Shown here piece after piece: positions 38,895 to 43,873 of a stretch of 51,528 nt of DNA. This stretch comes from a virus. The DNA lies in the IMG/VR virus record IMGVR_UViG_3300025789_000052, positions 1 to 51,528 of that record. One strand, given 5' to 3'. A program made the translations under genes and the position numbers. The stretch's first letter is position 1; each line of letters starts with the position of its first letter. A model generated the notes under the pieces. It did not search any database, was not told the origin of the DNA, and saw only the letters and a program-made list of their open reading frames with translations.

Positions 38895-38902
38895 TACTTA
38901 TC
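38895..38902 (-). promoter_or_regulatory. T4-type late promoter box (G variant)
   Basis: GATAAGTA, CTCGT, ATG at 38889. Confidence 0.5.
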
Positions 38903-38910
38903 TAGTACAG

Positions 38911-38985
38911 TGGTACCGCCAAAAGGAATCGAACCTCTATTCCCACGTTCGTAGCGTAGTGTATTATCCATTATACTATAGCGAT
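38911..38985 (-). tRNA. tRNA-Arg (ACG)
   Basis: Acceptor ATCGCTA with G-U pairs, anticodon loop CTACGAA, T-loop TTCGATT, encoded CCA. A34 would need editing to inosine by the host. Confidence 0.88.
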
Positions 38986-38991
38986 ATAAAT

Positions 38992-39068
38992 TGGCAGGGG
39001 TTATCGGATTCGAACCGATGATACTAATTTCAAAGACTAGTGCTTTAGGCCGGACTAAGCTAAACCCC
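38992..39068 (-). tRNA. tRNA-Gln (UUG)
   Basis: Acceptor GGGGTTT, anticodon loop CTTTGAA, T-loop TTCGAAT, encoded CCA. Confidence 0.9.
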
Positions 39069-39079
39069 AACAGAAAAAA

Positions 39080-39196
39080 CAGGATACATTTTATAGCGCA
39101 CTACCAATTGTGCTATTCACGCATGAAGCGTAAAACAGGATTCGAACCTGTAACCTCTCGATTTGCAGTCGAAAAATTGTTTGCTGTTAGTATCCT
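39080..39196 (-). ncRNA. Y RNA-like element carrying a circularly permuted tRNA-Cys
   Basis: Outer stem AGGATAC/GTATCCT with CTAACAGCAAAC inside the 5' arm, as in its relatives. Inside, read 5' to 3' on the minus strand: anticodon arm TTCGA-CTGCAAA-TCGAG (GCA, Cys), variable AGGTT, T-arm ACAGG-TTCGAAT-CCTGT, acceptor 3' strand TTTACGC, a 5-base cap TTCAT, acceptor 5' strand GCGTGAA, D-arm GCAC-AATTGGTA-GTGC. The base after the 3' acceptor strand is U, the Cys discriminator. So the 3' half precedes the 5' half. Confidence 0.8.
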
Positions 39197-39201
39197 AAAC
39201 T

Positions 39202-39275
39202 TGGTGCTCCATCGAGGAATCGAACCACGATTACCGGACTACAAAACCGGTGTATTACCATTATACTAATAGAGC
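39202..39275 (-). tRNA. tRNA-Thr (UGU), second copy
   Basis: Acceptor GCTCTAT, loop TTTGTAG closed by a U-U opposite, T-loop TTCGATT, encoded CCA. Different backbone from the Thr tRNA at 30905. GUA (Tyr) is a less likely reading. Confidence 0.8.
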
Positions 39276-39283
39276 AAATAAAA

Positions 39284-39345
39284 CAGGATGTATTTTTACG
39301 GTTTTGATTAAAAGTCAAATGTATAAATTTTGCTGTTAACATCCT
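39284..39345 (-). ncRNA. Short Y RNA-like stem element B
   Basis: 62 bases: AGGATGT/ACATCCT with TTAACAGCAAAA inside the 5' arm; the AU-rich insert holds TTTGACTTTTAATCAAA hairpin only. Confidence 0.65.
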
Positions 39346-39350
39346 TAAAC

Positions 39351-39424
39351 TGGTACCTCGTTGGAGAATCGAACTCCCATTAGCGGTATGTAACACCGCA
39401 GTTCTACCATTAAACTACCGAGGC
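39351..39424 (-). tRNA. tRNA-Val (UAC), second copy
   Basis: Acceptor GCCTCGG, anticodon loop GTTACAT, T-loop TTCGATT, encoded CCA; unrelated in sequence to the Val tRNA at 26543. Confidence 0.88.
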
Positions 39425-39430
39425 ATAAAT

Positions 39431-39506
39431 TGGTCTCCATGCTAGGATTCGAACCTAGACTCTACCGCCCCAAACGGCAAGTGCAACCTGGTAACACTTC
39501 ACAGAG
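39431..39506 (-). tRNA. tRNA-Pro (UGG), second copy
   Basis: Acceptor CTCTGTG/CATGGAG with G-U pairs, anticodon loop TTTGGGG, T-loop TTCGAAT, encoded CCA. Confidence 0.85.
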
Positions 39507-39513
39507 ATAAAAT

Positions 39514-39588
39514 TGGTGGAGACCGAGGAAATCGAATCCTTCTAGACAAGATGCTTGCAAGGCAACTCCGTAGCCCACTACTGCCCCC
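39514..39588 (-). tRNA. Degenerate tRNA, anticodon UGC (Ala)
   Basis: CCA encoded and anticodon loop CTTGCAA clear, but the acceptor has G-U pairs and a mismatch, the D-arm is a short GTAG-TGGG-CTAC hairpin, and the anticodon and T stems each have a mismatch. May be a decaying copy of tRNA-Ala or a mimic. Confidence 0.55.
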
Positions 39589-39593
39589 AATTT

Positions 39594-39668
39594 TGGTAGT
39601 AACGGTGAGAATCGAACTCACTTGGGACACCGTATGAAGGTGTTGCATTACCTCAATGCTACGTTACC
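39594..39668 (-). tRNA. tRNA-Met (CAU)
   Basis: Acceptor GGTAACG, anticodon loop TTCATAC, T-loop TTCGATT, encoded CCA. Could be elongator Met or lysidine-type Ile2. Confidence 0.88.
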
Positions 39669-39757
39669 ATATAGAAACACACTCGGACCGTTTTCATCAA
39701 AAGACGGCGGCCTTACCTCATGCAGACTATGTCTTACATCGAATATGTTTTTATATG
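39668..39757 (-). ncRNA. Spacer hairpin element, type D
   Basis: Homologue of the element at 32572: arms ATATAAAAACATATTCG and CGAGTGTGTTTCTATAT pair; inner region shares GTAAGG and GTCCG. Lies exactly between tRNA-Lys(UUU) and tRNA-Met. Confidence 0.5.
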
Positions 39758-39830
39758 GTAGGGGCACAGGGACTCGAACCCTGATTGACCGGTTAAAAGC
39801 CGGATATTCTAGCCTTTGAATTATACCCCC
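39756..39830 (-). tRNA. tRNA-Lys (UUU)
   Basis: Acceptor GGGGGTA, anticodon loop CTTTTAA, T-loop TTCGAGT, encoded CCA. Confidence 0.9.
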
Positions 39831-39833
39831 ATA

Positions 39834-39910
39834 TGGTCCACTCAGTCGGATTCGAACCGACACCTCATTGATTAAGAGTCAAGTGCGCTACCATTAACGC
39901 TACGAGTGGA
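39834..39910 (-). tRNA. tRNA-Lys (CUU)
   Basis: Acceptor TCCACTC/GAGTGGA, anticodon loop CTCTTAA, T-loop TTCGAAT, encoded CCA. Confidence 0.88.
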
Positions 39911-40282
39911 TGGATCCGTAATTAATTTCTTTTACGTGCCATCCTAGACCATACGGGGTGCTAAGATGACACTAACGTTTAGCACGTTTCATGTCATTCT
40001 CCTATGTTGAATTTGTACAAGTTGTTCGCCGCACAACTTGTAAAGCGGGGGTCTGTTAAATTTGTTAAAGTAGTACCACCATCGTTATTGGTACCATTCA
40101 CCCATGTATATAAAGCCGGCTGGGACTCGGTACGTCACTTGGGATACTAGTCCAGTTTAGCAACCTGTATGCTTCCGTCCTTCCGGGCGGCCGGGAGTTG
40201 AACCCGTTAACCTTTTACTACCTCGGTCCTTCGAAGAAACCTTATTAGCATGACATTCTCTTGCTGACACTCTAACAAAACT
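39911..40282 (-). ncRNA. Structured RNA block with tRNA-like module and two micro-ORFs
   Basis: 372 bases between tRNA-Lys(CUU) and tRNA-Asp. Minus-strand order: GTGTCAGCAAGAG (recalls the shared CAGCAA), T-arm-like CGGG-TTCAACT-CCCG (40191-40207), a capped stem CCGCCC-GGAA-GGACGG (40175-40190), D-arm-like AGC-ATACAGGTT-GCT (40159-40173); then ACATGGGTGAATGG, a perfect hairpin TACAAGTTGT/ACAACTTGTA, and AGGAG followed by tiny ORFs MKRAKR (39972-39992) and MARKRN (39922-39942). Looks like another Y RNA-type tRNA mimic. Confidence 0.6.
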
Positions 40283-40358
40283 TGGCGCCGTGGACGGGAA
40301 TCGAACCCGCCTAGGTCTCATCGACAGTGAGGTGCCCTACCCAGAGAGCTACCACGGC
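40283..40358 (-). tRNA. tRNA-Asp (GUC)
   Basis: Acceptor GCCGTGG, anticodon loop CTGTCGA, T-loop TTCGATT, encoded CCA (discriminator G). Confidence 0.88.
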
Positions 40359-40363
40359 ATGTT

Positions 40364-40439
40364 TGGCATCGCGTACGGGATTCAAACCCGTGTCCATAAG
40401 TTGAAAGCCTACGTGTCCTGTCCAGTAGACGAACGCGAT
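40364..40439 (-). tRNA. tRNA-Glu (UUC)
   Basis: Acceptor ATCGCGT, anticodon loop CTTTCAA, T-loop TTTGAAT, encoded CCA. Confidence 0.85.
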
Positions 40440-40448
40440 ATAATAAAA

Positions 40449-40505
40449 CAGGATGCATTTTGTTTTCACCAAAAGAAAAGTTTTTAACTTTGCTGTTAGC
40501 ATCCT
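40449..40505 (-). ncRNA. Short Y RNA-like stem element A
   Basis: 57 bases: AGGATGC/GCATCCT with TAACAGCAAAG inside the 5' arm, AU-rich insert. Confidence 0.65.
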
Positions 40506-40510
40506 AAACT

Positions 40511-40584
40511 TGGTTCCTCCAACAAGAATTGAACTTGTAATGACCGGTTATCAGCCGATTGTTATACCATTTAACTATAGAGGA
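40511..40584 (-). tRNA. tRNA-Ile (GAU)
   Basis: Acceptor TCCTCTA, anticodon loop CTGATAA, T-loop TTCAATT, encoded CCA. Confidence 0.9.
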
Positions 40585-40589
40585 ATAAT

Positions 40590-40663
40590 TGGTTGCGGGT
40601 GATGGAATCGAACCACCAACTGGAGCTTATGAGACTCCCGAGATACCGTTTCTCTAACCCGCT
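40590..40663 (-). tRNA. tRNA-Met (CAU), 1-72 mismatch
   Basis: Acceptor AGCGGGT against ACCCGCA leaves A1-A72 unpaired, an initiator-like feature; anticodon loop CTCATAA; T-loop TTCGATT; encoded CCA. The anticodon stem lacks the three G-C pairs of tRNA-fMet, so initiator status is doubtful. Confidence 0.85.
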
Positions 40664-40669
40664 ATTGAT

Positions 40670-40745
40670 TGGCTCCCCAGGGTGGGATCGAACCACCGAC
40701 ACCTTGATTAACAGTCAAGTGCAACTACCGCTGTGCTACTAGGGA
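40670..40745 (-). tRNA. tRNA-Asn (GUU)
   Basis: Acceptor TCCCTAG, anticodon loop CTGTTAA, T-loop TTCGATC, encoded CCA. Confidence 0.92.
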
Positions 40746-40751
40746 ATAACT

Positions 40752-40826
40752 TGGTACACCTAAGGAGAATCGAACTCCTCTTACTCACGTGAAAGGCGAG
40801 TGTCCTAACCGATAGACGATAGGTGC
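40752..40826 (-). tRNA. tRNA-Glu (UUC), second copy
   Basis: Acceptor GCACCTA, anticodon loop CTTTCAC, T-loop TTCGATT, encoded CCA. Confidence 0.92.
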
Positions 40827-40832
40827 ATAAAT

Positions 40833-40909
40833 TGGCGGAATAGACGGGACTCGAACCCGCGACCCCATGCGTGACAGGCATGTGCGCTAACCAACTGCGC
40901 CACTATTCC
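40833..40909 (-). tRNA. tRNA-Asp (GUC), second copy
   Basis: Acceptor GGAATAG, D-arm GGCGCAGTTGGTTAGCGC, anticodon loop CTGTCAC, T-loop TTCGAGT, encoded CCA; the best canonical Asp. Confidence 0.95.
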
Positions 40910-40914
40910 AAATT

Positions 40915-40998
40915 TGGTGGAGCATCTCGGGATCGAACCAAGCGTGTCAAAGACGGCGGATTTACAGTCCACTGCATCACCATTGATGCTTCTGCTCC
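40915..40998 (-). tRNA. tRNA-Tyr (GUA)
   Basis: Class II, acceptor GGAGCAG, anticodon loop CTGTAAA, long variable arm, T-loop TTCGATC, encoded CCA. First tRNA behind the array promoter. Confidence 0.93.
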
Positions 40999-41006
40999 AT
41001 GTTTTA

Positions 41007-41035
41007 ATTGTAACACTCTCCCTTGACTATGTCAA
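41007..41035 (-). promoter_or_regulatory. Sigma70-type promoter of the main tRNA array
   Basis: -35 TTGACA, 17 bases, -10 TACAAT, 9 bases before the tRNA-Tyr 5' end. Likely drives the 41 to 38.9 kb tRNA array. Confidence 0.9.
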
Positions 41036-41044
41036 CAACTATTT

Positions 41045-41225
41045 CAGGTAGTTTGGGAAAGTGTGTATTAAAAAGTTCTTTAATATATTTTTACAAATTA
41101 AAGAACACTTTAATACGCTACCATTTTCTTCACACAAGAGTGAATGCCATCCGGTAGGCCGCCCATTCGCCCATGTTTTAAGTGCAGGCTAGGATCTCGT
41201 TTCCTATACACACTATTTCGAAAGT
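41045..41225 (-). ncRNA. Structured leader/ncRNA block upstream of tRNA array
   Basis: No ORF. Contains a long AU-rich hairpin (TATTAAA-GTGTTCTTTAAT against ATTAAAGAAC-TTTTTAATA), GGTAG/CTACC outer pairs, and ACATGGGCGAATGG (41162-41176), a motif also in the 39.9-40.3 kb RNA block. Transcript limits unclear. Confidence 0.4.
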
Positions 41226-41231
41226 CTAAAA

Positions 41232-41264
41232 ACAAAAAACCCCAGGAGTGTTAATCCTAGGGTC
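41232..41264 (-). terminator. Intrinsic terminator
   Basis: CCCTAGGA-TTAACAC-TCCTGGGG then TTTTTTGTTTTT on the minus strand, just after the small gene at 41291. Confidence 0.9.
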
Positions 41265-41290
41265 CTTGAAGTTTGTTGTGTAAATTTGTG

Positions 41291-41437
41291 TTACACTACA
41301 GTCCTCCGGACCCTACTATTAATCTCTGGTGTGCGATCATATGATAAACTTCCACTATTAATCGCTGACCAAGAACAGGCTATTACACCTGCCAGTTTGG
41401 GCATCGTATTAAATTGATGTCTATGATTTGATTGCAT
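41291..41437 (-). CDS. Hypothetical small protein, 48 aa
   Basis: MQSNHRHQFNTMPKLAGVIA then CSWSAINSGSLSY and a basic end (NSRVRRTVV). Two consensus promoters upstream and a strong terminator right after make a complete one-gene unit. Ribosome site weak (ACGAGAAAC). No family recognised. Confidence 0.6.
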   Translation of the reverse strand: MQSNHRHQFNTMPKLAGVIACSWSAINSGSLSYDRTPEINSRVRRTVV

Positions 41438-41494
41438 TTTGTTTCTCGTTAATCTCTTTTTAAAATTAGCTAGCGGAATTGCTAACTAGTCTCT

Positions 41495-41523
41495 ATTGTA
41501 GCACCTTGCTACCATGTTGTCAA
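41495..41523 (-). promoter_or_regulatory. Sigma70-type promoter (proximal)
   Basis: -35 TTGACA, 17 bases, -10 TACAAT, 58 bases before ATG 41437. Confidence 0.85.
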
Positions 41524-41577
41524 CACTTTTTAAAAAATATTTTGAAAATTTTTCTGAAGCACTAACAACATGTCTTT

Positions 41578-41606
41578 ATTGTATGTTTATTTAGTCTCTT
41601 TGTCAA
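41578..41606 (-). promoter_or_regulatory. Sigma70-type promoter (distal)
   Basis: -35 TTGACA, 17 bases, -10 TACAAT; tandem with the 41495 promoter, same direction. Confidence 0.85.
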
Positions 41607-41630
41607 CTACTTGATTGAAATGTTGTATTT

Positions 41631-42467
41631 TTACGACATTCCAAGATCTTTTCTGATTTTAGTAGCACTGATGTCAGTAATACTGTTATCAAAAGTTTCT
41701 TGTTCAATTCGGTAGCCAACATCTCGACCGTATGTTATGTTTACAATGTTAGGCACTACCTGTATAGTATACTGTCCCTGATACAACATGTCAAGATCTC
41801 TTTGAATAAATTTCTTTACTTGCTCAATTGCAAACGGATTACTACCTTGCCAACCTTGGCAATCGCGAATCATAATACACACTTGTCCTGTTTTGGCAAT
41901 CGCACGGTCGAACAATGCTCTATGTCCTTCATGCCAAGGTTGCCAACGACCTAACATTTGTACAGTTTCTTTTTGCCAATTGAATGTGGGTCTACGTCTA
42001 TTTTCAATTATATGATCACCGATAAATTCTGCCCATTTCTCAGCATTTTGTTCAGTGATTCTAAAATCGTATTCTGTCGGTTCGACAAACATAGCATTGG
42101 TATCAGCATATCTGCCTTCACGTATAGTGTCCACCCATATTGTCCAGTCTGCTTTAAAATTGTTGCGCATCTCAACCAATGGAGCGACAAAATCACAGAT
42201 AACATAATCACCACCTGCTTCCATACTAAATTGAAACATGCGGATACTTTGACGAATACGGCCGTCATTGCTAAAATCCCAGTCATTATATTTGCGTCGA
42301 ATATCATCTGCGTTAAACCATGTCACTTGTACTGATGAATCTAATGGCTCCATAGATGCTCGAGCATAGCTAATAGATCCGTTTATTTCGAGATATTTCT
42401 TTAATGCACTTGCTAGAGTAGTTTTGCCAGATCCTGGTAAACCCATAATCAAAATACGTTGTGTCAT
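41631..42467 (-). CDS. Fusion: APS-kinase-like plus nucleotidyltransferase
   Basis: 278 aa. N-terminal P-loop GLPGSGKTTLA and NADDIRRKYNDWDFS...GRIRQS pattern of adenylylsulfate (APS) kinases; C-terminal HxGH-type nucleotidyltransferase with GRWQPWHEGHRALF (HEGH) and ISATKIRKDLG. The pairing occurs in aquatic T4-type phages. It may activate a phospho-sugar or a sulfur/nucleotide cofactor; product unknown. Lies behind a terminator, ribosome site GAGGATAAT. Confidence 0.8.
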   Translation of the reverse strand: MTQRILIMGLPGSGKTTLASALKKYLEINGSISYARASMEPLDSSVQVTWFNADDIRRKYNDWDFSNDGRIRQSIRMFQFSMEAGGDYVICDFVAPLVEMRNNFKADWTIWVDTIREGRYADTNAMFVEPTEYDFRITEQNAEKWAEFIGDHIIENRRRPTFNWQKETVQMLGRWQPWHEGHRALFDRAIAKTGQVCIMIRDCQGWQGSNPFAIEQVKKFIQRDLDMLYQGQYTIQVVPNIVNITYGRDVGYRIEQETFDNSITDISATKIRKDLGMS

Positions 42468-42477
42468 ATTATCCTCA

Positions 42478-42506
42478 TAAAAATAGGGAACATTTAGTTC
42501 CCTATA
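42478..42506 (-). terminator. Intrinsic terminator
   Basis: ATAGGGAAC-TAAAT-GTTCCCTAT then TTTTTA: 9-bp stem directly after the rubredoxin gene; partial read-through would feed the kinase fusion gene. Confidence 0.8.
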
Positions 42507-42527
42507 TTTACTATTGTTTAGACGAGC

Positions 42528-42662
42528 TTAGATAATTTCGTATTCGTCTTTACCTACACCACATTCTGGGCAGACAAAATCTGCTGGAAGTTCATCCCAT
42601 TTACCTTCTGTAGCTTCGTCGTGCTCGTGTCCGCAGACTACACAAATATGTACTTGTTCCAT
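42528..42662 (-). CDS. Rubredoxin
   Basis: 44 aa. CVVCG (residues 7-11) and CPECGVGKDEYEII (31-44) supply four Cys for one iron. One-electron carrier; TAATG overlap with rubrerythrin, its usual electron acceptor. Confidence 0.9.
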   Translation of the reverse strand: MEQVHICVVCGHEHDEATEGKWDELPADFVCPECGVGKDEYEII

Positions 42663-43111
42663 TATAGTGACTCCAACACATTCTTGTAAGCATCGGCATG
42701 ACGTTGCTCAACTTTCTTTAAAGCATTGAAACGTTTCTCTGCTTTAGCAAGAATTGCGGCAAACTGTTCTGCATGCTCTTTGCTTTCTGTTGCTTGATTC
42801 TGTGCTTCGATTGCAGCATGATCATTGCCTTCAGCAATAGCTTCAGCTTGCATAGTTGGATACATGTGTGTGAACTCATATGTTTCACCTTCGATGGCTT
42901 TTTCCAAACATTCTGTAGTTGTTGGCTTGCCAATTAGCAACTCTAAGTGACCCCATGCATGTAGCAATTCTTGATCTGCTGTGTGTTCAAAATGTTTTGC
43001 AACATCTTCGAATCCTTCTGCTCTTGCCAGTCGGGCAAAGTAGCGATACTTGATGTGAGCTTGTGACTCACCGGCAAGTGCCGATTCTAAGTTTTTAATT
43101 GTGATAGACAT
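42662..43111 (-). CDS. Rubrerythrin (diiron domain only)
   Basis: 149 aa from ATG 43111 (MSITIKNLESALAGESQAHI). Diiron ligands: LAGESQAHIKY, HTADQELLHAWGH, EGETYEF, ESKEHAEQF pattern of a four-helix rubrerythrin. The fused rubredoxin domain is missing and instead is a separate overlapping gene. Reduces hydrogen peroxide. A phage peroxidase may protect oxygen-sensitive iron enzymes such as the 2OG and radical SAM proteins nearby. Confidence 0.92.
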   Translation of the reverse strand: MSITIKNLESALAGESQAHIKYRYFARLARAEGFEDVAKHFEHTADQELLHAWGHLELLIGKPTTTECLEKAIEGETYEFTHMYPTMQAEAIAEGNDHAAIEAQNQATESKEHAEQFAAILAKAEKRFNALKKVEQRHADAYKNVLESL

Positions 43112-43145
43112 TTTTCTCCTTTGTGTGTGTTGTCTTACAAGTTTT

Positions 43146-43174
43146 ATTGTAATAGTATTTACCACTAAGATCAA
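43146..43174 (-). promoter_or_regulatory. Sigma70-type promoter for rubrerythrin operon
   Basis: -35 TTGATC, 17 bases, -10 TACAAT, 35 bases before ATG 43111. Confidence 0.75.
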
Positions 43175-43244
43175 GTGGTTTAATAGGTTTTTTCAATAAT
43201 TATTTTAATAACGATAATAGAAAAAATCAATAACAGTTAGTGGT

Positions 43245-43272
43245 AAAAAAAGGCTCCGAAGAGCCTTTTTTA
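43245..43272 (-). terminator. Intrinsic terminator with UUCG loop
   Basis: AAAAAAGGCTC-TTCG-GAGCCTTTTTTT; follows the outer-membrane gene. Confidence 0.92.
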
Positions 43273-43286
43273 GTTCTAATCTAAAA

Positions 43287-43751
43287 TTAGAATGCGTACT
43301 TGATACCAACCAATGCTTGGTTACCAGTTTGGCTACTAATGCGATCTTGTGCTTTAGCATAACGATAATCAGCAGTTGCTGAAATTTTTGCTGTAACTGG
43401 AATAGTTACACCAGCACCAACTAGAGCTTCGTAACCATTTGGGTGACCGCTACGAGAATCAACATAACCAACACCAGCTTTTAGGCCAACACTTGCTGAA
43501 CCCAACTTGGCTACTTCATAAGAACCGACTAGGTTGAAGTTATTAGCTTCTGTTGAGTTTTTCTTTTTGAAGTTATGTTCAATTTCAGCTGTTACGCCAA
43601 ATTTTCCAAACGATTGTCCAACTGTAATACCAGCTGGGTTGTTTGTGTGGTTACTTGATTGGAAAGTTTCTCCGCCAATGATACCAACTTCTACTGCGCT
43701 TGCTGAAATAGCCGCTAAGGCCAACATTGATGCAATTGCGATTTTCTTCAT
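43287..43751 (-). CDS. Small outer-membrane beta-barrel protein
   Basis: 154 aa with signal peptide MKKIAIASMLALAAISASA. The mature chain alternates hydrophobic/polar strands (GQSFGKFGVTAEIEHNF, GYEALVGAGVTIPV) and ends in VGIKYAF, with the terminal Phe recognised by the BAM machinery. About 135 residues suit an 8-strand barrel (OmpX/Opa-like). Own promoter and terminator. May alter host surface against other phages, or be a cargo gene from a bacterium. Confidence 0.8.
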   Translation of the reverse strand: MKKIAIASMLALAAISASAVEVGIIGGETFQSSNHTNNPAGITVGQSFGKFGVTAEIEHNFKKKNSTEANNFNLVGSYEVAKLGSASVGLKAGVGYVDSRSGHPNGYEALVGAGVTIPVTAKISATADYRYAKAQDRISSQTGNQALVGIKYAF

Positions 43752-43797
43752 AATTTACTTCCTTTTAATATTAAAGCATGACATAGTGTCATTGACT

Positions 43798-43826
43798 AGT
43801 ATATAGCTTAAATCTCAGCTAGTCAA
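43798..43826 (-). promoter_or_regulatory. Sigma70-type promoter for outer-membrane gene
   Basis: -35 TTGACT, 17 bases, -10 TATACT, 46 bases before ATG 43751. Confidence 0.8.
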
Positions 43827-43873
43827 GAAATATTTAAGTCAAAAACAAGCCCAGATAACTGAGCTTATTACTT

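Noticed and set aside
37857-39863. ORFs on both strands across the tRNA array (for example 38991-39269, 39187-39396, 39622-39819, 40290-40487)
   Set aside because: They are translations of tRNA genes and spacers; recurring peptides such as GIEPR or RIRLSG come from T-arm sequence.
37319-40505. Interspersed repeats resembling a CRISPR array
   Set aside because: The shared pieces are complementary arms of separate RNAs with spacer lengths of about 25-190 bases, not regular direct repeats; tRNAs lie between them and no Cas gene is present.
40590-40663. Initiator tRNA-fMet
   Set aside because: The 1-72 mismatch fits, but the three G-C pairs at the base of the anticodon stem are absent, so I keep the general Met call.
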